From: Streptomyces parvus
Lineage (GTDB): Bacteria > Actinomycetota > Actinomycetes > Streptomycetales > Streptomycetaceae
NCBI RefSeq assembly: GCF_014648875.1
Contig: NZ_BMRY01000006.1
Coordinates: 1-64,000 of the forward strand
DNA: 64,000 nt
Direction: 5' to 3'
Shown: positions 56,780-64,000 of the stretch, piece after piece
How the letters are laid out: each line of letters begins with the position of its first letter
Position numbering within the stretch: position 1 is the stretch's first letter
Made by a program: the position numbers and the translations under genes
The notes under the pieces: model-generated
What the model was told of the DNA's origin: nothing
Seen by the model: only the letters and a program-made list of their open reading frames with translations
The model's database searches: none

Positions 56780-58684
56780 ATGGACATCGGCACACAGGGC
56801 GCTGGAGCCCCCGCCGACCTCGCCTGGCTGCGCGGCATGGACGCCTACACGATGGGCGCCTACCCGCAGGCCGAGGAGGAGTTCAGAGCCGCTGTGCGGT
56901 TCGATCCCGGCATGGCGGACGGCTGGCTCGGCCTCCACGCGCTGCGCATCGACACCACCACGGCCCTGTTACGCATGTACCGGCACCGCGACCGCTTCGG
57001 CGAACAGCGTGCCCGCCACCGCCGGGCGCTCAACTCCTGGTACTGGCTGGGCTGGTGGGTGCAGCCGGTGCTGGAGAGCCCGCGGGATCTGCTGCTGGCC
57101 CACGCCTCGCACTGGCTGGACGGACGCCATGTGCCCGAGCTGGAACGGGCGTTGGCCGGGCTGCCGCCGGTGGACACGGATCCGCAGGTGCGGTTCCTGC
57201 ACGCCTGCCGCTCGTATCTGGTCAAGGACTGGGAGCAGTTGGTGCGCTGCACCGAGCAGCTCGTCGACGATCCGATGCTGGGCATCGAGGCGGGTCTGTT
57301 CGGCGGGATGGCCCGGGTACGGCTGGAGATGTTCGGGCAGGCGGAGCCGCTGCTGTCGGCCGCGCTGATGCGCTGCCGCAGTGAGCAGCCGCAGCGCAAG
57401 GAGCTGCGCTACTGGCTGGCGCGGGCCCATGAGGGCACGGGCCGGAGTGCCGCCGCCCTGCCGCTGTACCGGGCGGTGCACCGGGTGGACCCGGCGTTCA
57501 TGGACACCTCCGCCCGGCTGGCGGCGCTCGTGGAGGGCGACGGGTTCGACGAGTCGGCGGATCTGGCCGCCGTGACCCTGACCGGTTTCGGTTCGGGCGG
57601 CGCGGGGGCGGGGGCGCAGCCGGAGGGCGACGCGTTGCTCGGCACCGACCTGGTGGACGGGCGTGAGTCCTGGCCGGTGGGCGAGGCGGGGCTGCTCGGC
57701 GACGAGCCGGTGCCCGGTCCGCCCGTCCCCGTCGAGGGGGCCCGGCGCACCAAGACCCGCAGGCCGCCGCCGTTCCCGGCCGGGCCGAGCGATCCCGTCC
57801 TGCTGGCCGAGGCGCTGGCGCAACTGGAGCGGATGGTCGGCCTGGAGCCGGTCAAGCGGCAGGTCAAGGCGCTCTCGGCGCAGCTGAACATGGCCCGGCT
57901 GCGGGCCGGGCAGGGGCTGCCCGTGCAGCCGCCGAAGCGCCATTTCGTCTTCTCCGGGCCCTCCGGAACCGGCAAGACCACGGTGGCGCGCATCCTGGGC
58001 CGGGTCTTCTACGCCCTCGGGCTGCTCGGCGGCGATCATCTGGTCGAGGCCCAGCGCTCGGATCTGGTCGGGGAGTTCCTGGGCCAGACGGCGGTGAAGG
58101 CGAACGATCTGATCGACTCGGCGCTCGGCGGGGTGCTGTTCGTCGACGAGGCCTACAGCCTGGCCAACTCCGGTTACAGCAAGGGCGACGCGTACGGCGA
58201 CGAGGCGCTTCAGGTGCTCCTCAAGCGGGCCGAGGACAACCGGGACCATCTCGTCGTCATCCTCGCGGGGTATCCGGAGGGCATGGACCGGCTGCTCGCC
58301 ACCAATCCGGGGCTCTCCTCCCGGTTCACCAGCCGGGTCGACTTCCCCAGCTACCGGCCGCTCGAACTCACCGCGATCGGCAGTGTCCTGGCCGCCGAGA
58401 ACGACGACGTGTGGGACGAGGAGGCGGTGGACGAGCTGCGCTCCATCAGCGGTCATGTGGTGGACCAGGGGTGGATCGACGAGCTGGGCAACGGCCGTTT
58501 CCTGCGGACGCTGTACGAGAAGAGCTGCGCCTACCGCGATCTGCGGCTCTCCGGCTACCCGGGCGAGCTGACCCGGGAGGACCTGTCGACGCTGCGCCTC
58601 GCGGACCTGATGCAGGCCTACGGCGAGGTGCTGTCGGGACGCGGTCCGGTGGGCCGGGGCAAGCAGGAGCCGGGCGCGGTGTGA
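56780..58684 (+). CDS. EccA-like (CbxX/CfqX) AAA ATPase with TTA codon
   Basis: The 634-aa cytoplasmic ATPase has an N-terminal TPR-like domain (about 1-260), a Gly/Pro-rich linker, and a CbxX/CfqX-type AAA domain. Walker A is GPSGTGKTT (Lys399) and Walker B is LFVDEAYS (Asp456, Glu457). This is the EccA layout of type VII secretion, but no esx, eccB-E or mycP gene is present, so it is an orphan. Codon 64 is TTA (56969-56971), implying bldA dependence. ATG 56780 has GGGGGA upstream; GTG 56768 is also possible. A convergent terminator follows. Confidence 0.88.
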   Translation: MDIGTQGAGAPADLAWLRGMDAYTMGAYPQAEEEFRAAVRFDPGMADGWLGLHALRIDTTTALLRMYRHRDRFGEQRARHRRALNSWYWLGWWVQPVLESPRDLLLAHASHWLDGRHVPELERALAGLPPVDTDPQVRFLHACRSYLVKDWEQLVRCTEQLVDDPMLGIEAGLFGGMARVRLEMFGQAEPLLSAALMRCRSEQPQRKELRYWLARAHEGTGRSAAALPLYRAVHRVDPAFMDTSARLAALVEGDGFDESADLAAVTLTGFGSGGAGAGAQPEGDALLGTDLVDGRESWPVGEAGLLGDEPVPGPPVPVEGARRTKTRRPPPFPAGPSDPVLLAEALAQLERMVGLEPVKRQVKALSAQLNMARLRAGQGLPVQPPKRHFVFSGPSGTGKTTVARILGRVFYALGLLGGDHLVEAQRSDLVGEFLGQTAVKANDLIDSALGGVLFVDEAYSLANSGYSKGDAYGDEALQVLLKRAEDNRDHLVVILAGYPEGMDRLLATNPGLSSRFTSRVDFPSYRPLELTAIGSVLAAENDDVWDEEAVDELRSISGHVVDQGWIDELGNGRFLRTLYEKSCAYRDLRLSGYPGELTREDLSTLRLADLMQAYGEVLSGRGPVGRGKQEPGAV

Positions 58685-58685
58685 G

Positions 58686-58718
58686 GGCCACGCCGGGGCG
58701 TTCGCTCCCGGCGTGGCC
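58686..58718. terminator. convergent terminator after the EccA-like gene
   Basis: A perfect 12-bp stem (58686-58697 with 58707-58718) has a 9-nt loop. It lies between the EccA-like gene (+) and the CNNM protein (-). Confidence 0.8.
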
Positions 58719-58726
58719 TCGGCCTC

Positions 58727-59836
58727 TCATCCGTGCACGAGGGCCCCGGGCGCCGGGAGCTCCGACGCCTTCGGTACGTCCACGGTGCGGCGGGGCACGG
58801 ACACCACCCGGTGGGCCGGGTCGCGTACCTCCCCCACCAGCATCTCCAGGACGTCCTCCATGGCGACCAGGCCGAGGACCCGGCCCGATCCGTCGGCGAC
58901 CTGGGCGAGGTGCGTCGCGGCGCGGCGCATCACGGTCAGGGCGTCGTCCAGCGGGAGTTCGGCCCGTACGGTCGCCATCGGGCGCCAGATCTGCTGCGGG
59001 ACCGCGCGGTCCGCGTCCTCCAGCTCCAGGACGTCCTTGACGTGGAGGTAGCCCATGAAGGGGCCGCCGTCCTCCGCGCAGACCGGGAAGCGGGAGAAGC
59101 CGGTGCGTACCGTCAGCTCCTCGATCCGGCGCGGGGTGACCGACGGGTCGACGGTGACCAGGGACGCCCGCTCCAGCAGGACGTCGGCGACGGGCCTGCT
59201 GCCCAGTTCGAGGGCGTCCTCCAGGCGTTCCGCGGCCTCCGGTGCGAGCAGGCCGGCCTGTCCGGAGTCCTCCACGAGCCGGTTGAGCTGCTGGCTGGTG
59301 AAGACGGCCTCCACCTCGTCCTTCGGCTCGACGCCGAAGAGCCGCAGCACCAGACCGGCGCAGGCGCCGAGCGCGGTGGTGACCGGGCGGCAGAGCCGGG
59401 CGAAGGCGACCAGGCCGGGGCTGAGCCACAGCGCGGTCCGCTCGGGCGCCGCCATCGCGAGGTTCTTCGGGACCATCTCGCCGATGACCAGGTGCAGGAC
59501 GACCACGGACAGGAGCGCGAGGGCGAAGCCGAGGGGGTGGACGAGTCCGTCGGGGACGTGCGCCGCGTGGAAGACCGGCTCCAGGAGGTGGGCGACGGTC
59601 GGCTCGGCGACGGCTCCGAGGGTGAGCGAGCAGACGGTGATGCCGAACTGGGCGGCGGCCATCATCTGCGGCAGGTTCTTGAGGCCGTGCAGGACGGTGC
59701 GGGCCCGGCCGGACCCCTTCGCGGCCAGCGGTTCGATCTGGCTGCGGCGGACCGAGACGAGGGCGAACTCCGCGCCGACGAAGAACCCGTTCGCCAGCAC
59801 GAGGAGGGCGGCGAGGAGGAGTTGGAGCAGGCTCAT
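58727..59836 (-). CDS. CNNM/CorC-type hemolysin-family protein (short)
   Basis: The 369-aa protein has an N-terminal CNNM (DUF21) domain with about four TM helices, opening LLAALLVLANGFFVGAEFALVSV. Two CBS domains follow (roughly 200-330). It lacks the C-terminal CorC_HlyC domain present in its upstream paralogue. The family is tied to magnesium or cobalt efflux, and adenosine ligands bind the CBS pair. Its ATG overlaps the paralogue stop (59833-59836), so the two are translationally coupled and may form a heteromer. Confidence 0.88.
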   Translation of the reverse strand: MSLLQLLLAALLVLANGFFVGAEFALVSVRRSQIEPLAAKGSGRARTVLHGLKNLPQMMAAAQFGITVCSLTLGAVAEPTVAHLLEPVFHAAHVPDGLVHPLGFALALLSVVVLHLVIGEMVPKNLAMAAPERTALWLSPGLVAFARLCRPVTTALGACAGLVLRLFGVEPKDEVEAVFTSQQLNRLVEDSGQAGLLAPEAAERLEDALELGSRPVADVLLERASLVTVDPSVTPRRIEELTVRTGFSRFPVCAEDGGPFMGYLHVKDVLELEDADRAVPQQIWRPMATVRAELPLDDALTVMRRAATHLAQVADGSGRVLGLVAMEDVLEMLVGEVRDPAHRVVSVPRRTVDVPKASELPAPGALVHG

Positions 59837-61191
59837 CGCGCGGCCTCCAGCAGGCCCGGTGCGGCCGGTTCCGGCAGGGGGTCGCCCGTCCGGGTGAACC
59901 GGACGCGTTCGGCGCGGTTGTGGCCGACCTGGCGGACGGTGATCCGCCAGCCGGGGAGCTCGGCCCGGTCGCCGGGGGCGGGGATGCGGCCCAGGAGTTC
60001 CGCGACGAGCCCGGCGACGGTCTCGTACGGTCCGTCGGGGACGTCCAGGCCGCCGCGGCGCAGGGTGTGGACCCGGCAGCTGCCCTCGGCGTCCCACGCG
60101 GGGCGGCCGTCCTCGCCGGTGGCGGCGGTCAGCTCGGGGCGGCCGGCCCCTTCGGCGTCGTGCTCGTCCCGGACCTCGCCGACGAGCTCTTCGATGATGT
60201 CCTCCAGGGTGACGACACCGGCGGTGCCGCCGTACTCGTCGACGACCACGGCTATCGGCTGTTCGTGGCGCAGCCGCCGCAGCAGGTGTTCCACCGGCAG
60301 GGTGCCGGGCACCAGGAGCGGGGCGACGGCGATCCGGCCGGCCGGGGTGCGCAGGCGCTCGTGGGCGGGGACGGCGAGGGCGTCCTTGAGGTGGACCATG
60401 CCGACGACCTCGTCGATGCGGTCCCGGTAGACCGGGAAGCGGGAGAGGCCGGTGGCGCGGGTGAGGTTGAGGACGTCCTCGGCGGTGGCGGAGGAGTGCA
60501 GGGCGCTGACCTTCACCCGGGGGGTCATGACGTGCTGGGCGGTGAGGCCGGCCAGCGAGAGGGTCCGGACGAAGAGGTCGGCGGTGTCCTGTTCCAGGGC
60601 CCCGGCCTCGGCGGAGTGCCGGGCGAGGGAGACCAGTTCGCCCGGGGTGCGGGCGGAGGCCAGTTCGTCGGTGGGCTCGACCCCGAAGAGGCGGACCAGC
60701 CGGTTGGCCAGGGCGTTGAGGAGGGTGATGACCGGTCGCAGGAGTGCGGCGAAGCGGGCCTGCGGTCCGGCGACGAAGCGGGCCACCTGGAGCGGCCGGG
60801 AGACCGCCCAGTTCTTCGGCACGAGCTCGCCGACGATCATCTGGACGGCGGAGGCCAGCAGCATCCCGACGACGACCGCGACACCGGAGACGGCCCCCGC
60901 GGGCAGTCCGGTGGCGGCGAGGGGTGGGGCGAGCAGCTGGGCGAGGGCCGGTTCGGCGAGCATGCCCACCACCAGGGAGGTGATGGTGATGCCGAGCTGG
61001 GTGCCGGAGAGCTGGAAGGAGAGTTCGCGCAGGGCGCGGACGACGGTGCGGGCCCGTCGGTCGCCCTCGGCGGCGGCGCGTTCGGCGTCGGGCCGGTCCA
61101 CGGTGACGAGCCCGAATTCGGCTGCCACGAAGAAGCCGTTGGCGAGGATGAGGAGGAAGGCCGCCGCGAGGAGCAGCAGGGGGGTGGTCAT
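59833..61191 (-). CDS. CNNM/CorC-type protein with CorC_HlyC domain
   Basis: The 452-aa protein has the CNNM/DUF21 membrane domain (LLLAAAFLLILANGFFVAAEFGLVTV), two CBS domains, and a C-terminal CorC_HlyC domain (about 355-435, with GPYETVAGLVAELLGRIP). This is the full-length layout of putative Mg2+/Co2+ efflux regulators. It precedes the shorter paralogue with a 4-bp overlap. About 190 bp separate it from the PH-domain gene upstream on the same strand. Confidence 0.9.
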   Translation of the reverse strand: MTTPLLLLAAAFLLILANGFFVAAEFGLVTVDRPDAERAAAEGDRRARTVVRALRELSFQLSGTQLGITITSLVVGMLAEPALAQLLAPPLAATGLPAGAVSGVAVVVGMLLASAVQMIVGELVPKNWAVSRPLQVARFVAGPQARFAALLRPVITLLNALANRLVRLFGVEPTDELASARTPGELVSLARHSAEAGALEQDTADLFVRTLSLAGLTAQHVMTPRVKVSALHSSATAEDVLNLTRATGLSRFPVYRDRIDEVVGMVHLKDALAVPAHERLRTPAGRIAVAPLLVPGTLPVEHLLRRLRHEQPIAVVVDEYGGTAGVVTLEDIIEELVGEVRDEHDAEGAGRPELTAATGEDGRPAWDAEGSCRVHTLRRGGLDVPDGPYETVAGLVAELLGRIPAPGDRAELPGWRITVRQVGHNRAERVRFTRTGDPLPEPAAPGLLEAAR

Positions 61192-61382
61192 GAGGCCGCC
61201 GCCTCCGGGGAAGGGGCGGCGCAGGTACTACCGGACGATCCGTCCATTGCTGGAGGGAGTCACTCCTTGGGTCGCAGGAAGAACCCCGCGGGCCCGGTGG
61301 GGCCGTGGTACGGGCGGGGCGGGGCGCACGGGGCGCCGCCGCCCACCAGAGTAGACAAGAAGGCCCCGTGCCGGGCAGGGGC

Positions 61383-61847
61383 TCAGCCGCCGGTGGGAGT
61401 GTCGCCGGCGCCGCGCGCCTCGGCGAGGGAGCGCAGGGCGCGGGCGTCACGGATGGCCTGCTGCTTGGCCAGGCCGGGCTGGATGCCGAGGGCGGGCAGG
61501 CTGGTGCCGTCGCTGAGGTCGAGGAAGACCCAGGGGTCGCCGGAGCGCAGGTTGACGCGGAGGATCTCCTCCCAGGCCAGCCTGCGGGTCCGGGTGAGGT
61601 TGACGACGGTGACCCCGGTGTCGTCGGCGGCGACCTTGGGCCTGCTGAGCAGGGCCAGGACGCCGAAGAACAGCGCGGCGACGAAGACGAAGCTGGCCCG
61701 CTCCCCCGGGTTGAGCCGCTCCAGCATCATCGCGATGACGGTGATGACGAGGAACGTCGCCAGGCCCACGCTCAGCAGGACCACCCGGGTGAGGGTGGGC
61801 CGGAAGGTGACCGGCAGGGTGGGGAGTTCGGGCCTGGGCGCGGACAT
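61383..61847 (-). CDS. bacterial PH-domain membrane protein
   Basis: The 154-aa protein has two TM helices (about 20-42 and 48-66) followed by a small beta-rich domain with GVTVVNLTRTRRLAWEEI, which matches the bacterial PH (bPH_6-like) domain. The function is not established; such genes usually lie beside hisG and hisE in Streptomyces. It is 30 bp downstream of hisG on the same strand, so it probably shares the transcript. Confidence 0.85.
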   Translation of the reverse strand: MSAPRPELPTLPVTFRPTLTRVVLLSVGLATFLVITVIAMMLERLNPGERASFVFVAALFFGVLALLSRPKVAADDTGVTVVNLTRTRRLAWEEILRVNLRSGDPWVFLDLSDGTSLPALGIQPGLAKQQAIRDARALRSLAEARGAGDTPTGG

Positions 61848-61877
61848 CGGGGTCTTCTCTCGGGAGGTGCGGGCGGC

Positions 61878-62726
61878 TCAGAGGCGGCAGGCGTGGATGG
61901 CCGTGGTGAGGATGGCGCGGGCACCGAGCTCGTACAGGTCGTCCATGATCCGCTGGGCCTCCTTGGCGGCGACCATGGAGCGGACGGCGACCCAGCCCTC
62001 GTGGTGCAGCGGGGAGATGGTCGGCGACTCCAGGCCCGGGGTGAGGGCGACGGCGCGCTCCAGGTGCTCGACGCGGCAGTCGTAGTCCATCATCACGTAG
62101 GACCGGGCGACCAGGACGCCCTGGAGACGGCGGAGGAACTGCTGCACCTTGGGGTCGTCGGCGGGGGCGCCGGTGCGGCGGATCACCACGGCCTCCGACT
62201 TCATGATCGGCTCGCCGATGATCTCGAGGCCCGCGTTGCGCATGCTGGTGCCGGTCTCGACGACGTCGGCGATGATCTGGGCGACGCCGAGCTCGATGGC
62301 GGTCTCGACGGCGCCGTCGAGGTGCACGACGGAGGCGTCGACGCCCTCGTCGGCCAGGTGCTTCGCCACGATGCCCTCGTAGGACGTGGCGATCGTCATG
62401 CCGGCGAAGTCCCCCGGGCCGGTGGCCGTGCCGGGCTTCGTGGCGTAGCGGAAGGTGGAGCGGGCGAAGCCGAGCTGGAGGATCTCCTCGGCGTCCGCCC
62501 CGGAGTCCAGGAGCAGGTCGCGCCCGGTGATGCCGATGTCGAGCTTGCCGGAGCTGACGTAGATCGCGATGTCGCGCGGCCGCAGGTAGAAGAACTCGAC
62601 CTCGTTGGTCGGGTCGACGAGGACCAGTTCCTTCGACTCCTTGCGCTGCCGGTAGCCCGCCTCATGGAGCATCGCCATCGCAGGCCCGGAGATTGCACCC
62701 TTGTTGGGGACGGCGATGCGCAGCAT
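61878..62726 (-). CDS. hisG: ATP phosphoribosyltransferase (HisG, long form)
   Basis: This enzyme catalyses the first step of histidine synthesis, joining ATP and PRPP to give phosphoribosyl-ATP. The 282-aa length shows the long HisG form, with a C-terminal regulatory domain for histidine feedback. The N-terminal LRIAVPNKGAISGPA, the GITGRDLL region and the C-terminal SPLHHEGWVAVRSMVA are typical. It is the gene after hisE, and both lie in a minus-strand block with the riboflavin genes. Confidence 0.97.
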   Translation of the reverse strand: MLRIAVPNKGAISGPAMAMLHEAGYRQRKESKELVLVDPTNEVEFFYLRPRDIAIYVSSGKLDIGITGRDLLLDSGADAEEILQLGFARSTFRYATKPGTATGPGDFAGMTIATSYEGIVAKHLADEGVDASVVHLDGAVETAIELGVAQIIADVVETGTSMRNAGLEIIGEPIMKSEAVVIRRTGAPADDPKVQQFLRRLQGVLVARSYVMMDYDCRVEHLERAVALTPGLESPTISPLHHEGWVAVRSMVAAKEAQRIMDDLYELGARAILTTAIHACRL

Positions 62727-62776
62727 GAGGTCAGGTTTCCTTTGTGCGAAGGGGTTGCGGTACGGGCGGGGTGTGC

Positions 62777-63049
62777 TCAGAGGTGGGCGTAGACGTCGTC
62801 GAGCGAGATCCCGCGGGCGACCATCATCACCTGGACGTGGTACAGCAGCTGGGAGATCTCCTCGGCGGCGGCTTCCTTGCCCTCGTACTCGGCGGCCATC
62901 CAGACCTCGGCGGCCTCCTCGACGACCTTCTTGCCGATGGCATGGACGCCCTTGTCCACCAGTTCGGCGGTGCGGGAGGTCGCGGGGTCGCCCTCGGCGG
63001 CCTTGAGCTGGAGCTCGGCGAAGAGCTCTTCGAAGGTTTTGTTGGCCAT
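62777..63049 (-). CDS. hisE: phosphoribosyl-ATP pyrophosphatase
   Basis: This second enzyme of histidine synthesis hydrolyses phosphoribosyl-ATP to phosphoribosyl-AMP. The 90-aa protein is a full HisE/MazG-like domain: TFEELFAEL, TRTAELVDKGVHAIGKKVVEEAAEVWMAA (metal-binding Glu residues), and EISQLLYHVQVMM. It precedes hisG on the same strand by 50 bp. In Streptomyces HisE stands alone rather than being fused to HisI. Confidence 0.96.
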   Translation of the reverse strand: MANKTFEELFAELQLKAAEGDPATSRTAELVDKGVHAIGKKVVEEAAEVWMAAEYEGKEAAAEEISQLLYHVQVMMVARGISLDDVYAHL

Positions 63050-63084
63050 GATGGTCCTCAGAATACGGGGTCGCCGGGGCGCAC

Positions 63085-63570
63085 TCAGCGCCAGGGTTCG
63101 CTGACGGTCCGCAGCGTGGCGGCGGTGGCGACGGCGGCGGTGACCGCTTCGTGCCCCTTGTCCTCGTTGGACCCTTCGAGGCCGGCCCGGTCGAGCGCCT
63201 GCTCCTCGGTGTCGCAGGTCAGTACGCCGAAGCCGACGGGAACACCGGTGTCGACGGTGACCTGGGTGAGGCCGAGGGTGACGCCCTGGGAGACGTACTC
63301 GAAGTGGGGGGTGCCGCCGCGGATGACCACGCCGAGGGCGACGATCGCGTCGTAACCGCGTCCGGCGAGCACCTTGGCGACGACGGGCAGCTCGAAGGAG
63401 CCGGGGACCCGGAGCAGGGTCGGCTCGTCGATGCCCAGCTCGTGCAGGGCGCGCAGCGCGCCGTCGACGAGTCCGTCCATGACCTTCTCGTGCCACTGGG
63501 CCGCGATCACGGCCACGCGCAGGTCGCCGCAGTTGCGTACGGACAGTTCGGGTGCACCCTTGCCGCTCAT
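63085..63570 (-). CDS. ribH: 6,7-dimethyl-8-ribityllumazine synthase
   Basis: Lumazine synthase condenses 5-amino-6-ribitylaminouracil with 3,4-dihydroxy-2-butanone 4-phosphate to give the riboflavin precursor. The 161-aa protein has the characteristic [18 protein letters not shown] start (here [18 protein letters not shown]), the [14 protein letters not shown] motif, and [14 protein letters not shown] with the catalytic His. It follows ribBA and precedes hisE on the same strand, a known Streptomyces arrangement. Confidence 0.97.
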
Positions 63571-63601
63571 GTCTCTCCTGTTGCTGGTTAAGAGGTGTTC
63601 G

Positions 63602-64000
63602 TTACTGGTTGGCGCAGGTAGACGCCGGGGTTCCGTCGAGCCACGGCAGATCGTGGCCCATGCGGTCGCGCTTGGTGCGCAGGTAGCGCAGATTGTGCTC
63701 GCCCGCCTGGACGGGCATGGGCTCGCGGCCGGTGACGGCGAGTCCGTGGCGGACGACGGCCGCGGTCTTCTCGGGGTTGTTGGTCATCAGCCGCAGGCTG
63801 GTGACGCCGAGGTCCTCGATGATCCGGGCGCCCGCCGCGTAGTCGCGGGCGTCGGCGGGCAGTCCGAGCTCCAGGTTGGCGTCGAGGGTGTCGACGCCGC
63901 GCTCCTGGAGTTCGTACGCGCGGAGCTTGGAGAGCAGGCCGATGCCGCGCCCCTCGTGGCCGCGGAGGTAGACGACGACGCCCCGGCCCGCTTCGGTGAT
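63602..64000 (-). CDS. ribBA: RibBA C-terminal part (GTP cyclohydrolase II), partial
   Basis: Only the C-terminal 132 codons lie in the window; the gene continues past 64000. The visible part is the GTP cyclohydrolase II domain, with [16 protein letters not shown] carrying the zinc-site and catalytic residues, [17 protein letters not shown], and the final [14 protein letters not shown]. Full Streptomyces proteins also carry an N-terminal DHBP synthase domain, which I infer but cannot see. Upstream of ribH. Confidence 0.93.

Overview
The window is a gene-dense, very GC-rich stretch of an actinobacterial chromosome, almost certainly Streptomyces. The evidence is third-position GC bias, GTG/TTG starts, 4-nt stop/start overlaps, two genes with a single TTA (bldA-type) leucine codon, a conservon (cvnABCD), the sporulation pair smeA-sffA, RbpA with a perfect sigma-R promoter, and a DasR-type chitinase promoter. 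From memory, the gene order crr-ptsI ... chitinase ... hisG-hisE-ribH-ribBA resembles the S. coelicolor SCO1390-SCO1441 interval. I could not run an alignment. I see no tRNA, rRNA, IS element, prophage or CRISPR array.

Layout. 1-492 is an AT-richer non-coding leader with a duplicated 14-mer. 493-2689 is crr-ptsI (PTS EIIA-Glc and Enzyme I), closed by a strong hairpin. 2763-9030 holds an unknown TTA-containing gene, acetoacetyl-CoA synthetase, a GH31 glucosidase and a Nudix hydrolase. 9092-12108 holds a secreted VanX-type dipeptidase, a DUF962 protein and a DUF35/thiolase pair. 12275-16809 is the conservon on the minus strand. 17265-25296 is a small membrane protein followed, on the opposite strand, by a three-gene operon: kleisin-like protein, winged-helix (KITE-like) protein and a 1,599-aa SMC-like ATPase. 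It resembles MukBEF/MksBEF/Wadjet JetABC but has no JetD nuclease gene beside it. 25367-31789 holds fused 5-oxoprolinase, DUF4240, HEAT-repeat and ankyrin proteins.

32118-34020 is smeA-sffA with a BldD-like box; SffA here has lost the P-loop lysine. 34103-38603 holds a MocR regulator divergent from a YczE-type membrane protein, a GlpQ-type phosphodiesterase and a UMF1 transporter. 38869-43561 holds rbpA, fxsA, polyprenol-phosphate mannose synthase, an amidohydrolase and an Lrp regulator. 43764-47650 holds small hypotheticals, an acyl-CoA dehydrogenase and the chitinase. 48044-51120 holds a His/Met-rich membrane protein, a PepSY membrane protein and a DUF574 methyltransferase. 51205-58684 holds a Ski2-like helicase, a C39-like secreted peptidase, a uridine-kinase-like protein and an orphan EccA-like AAA ATPase with a TTA codon. 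58727-64000 holds tandem CNNM/CorC proteins, a PH-domain protein, hisG, hisE, ribH and the C-terminal part of ribBA, cut by the window edge.

How it fits together. Most of the window is core metabolism and development: sugar uptake, chitin use, histidine and riboflavin synthesis, sporulation septation, and RNA polymerase stress control. The least explained parts are the JetD-less SMC operon, the lone helicase, the orphan EccA-like ATPase, the catalytically altered DUF35/thiolase pair and the copper-like membrane module with its ECF-type promoter.
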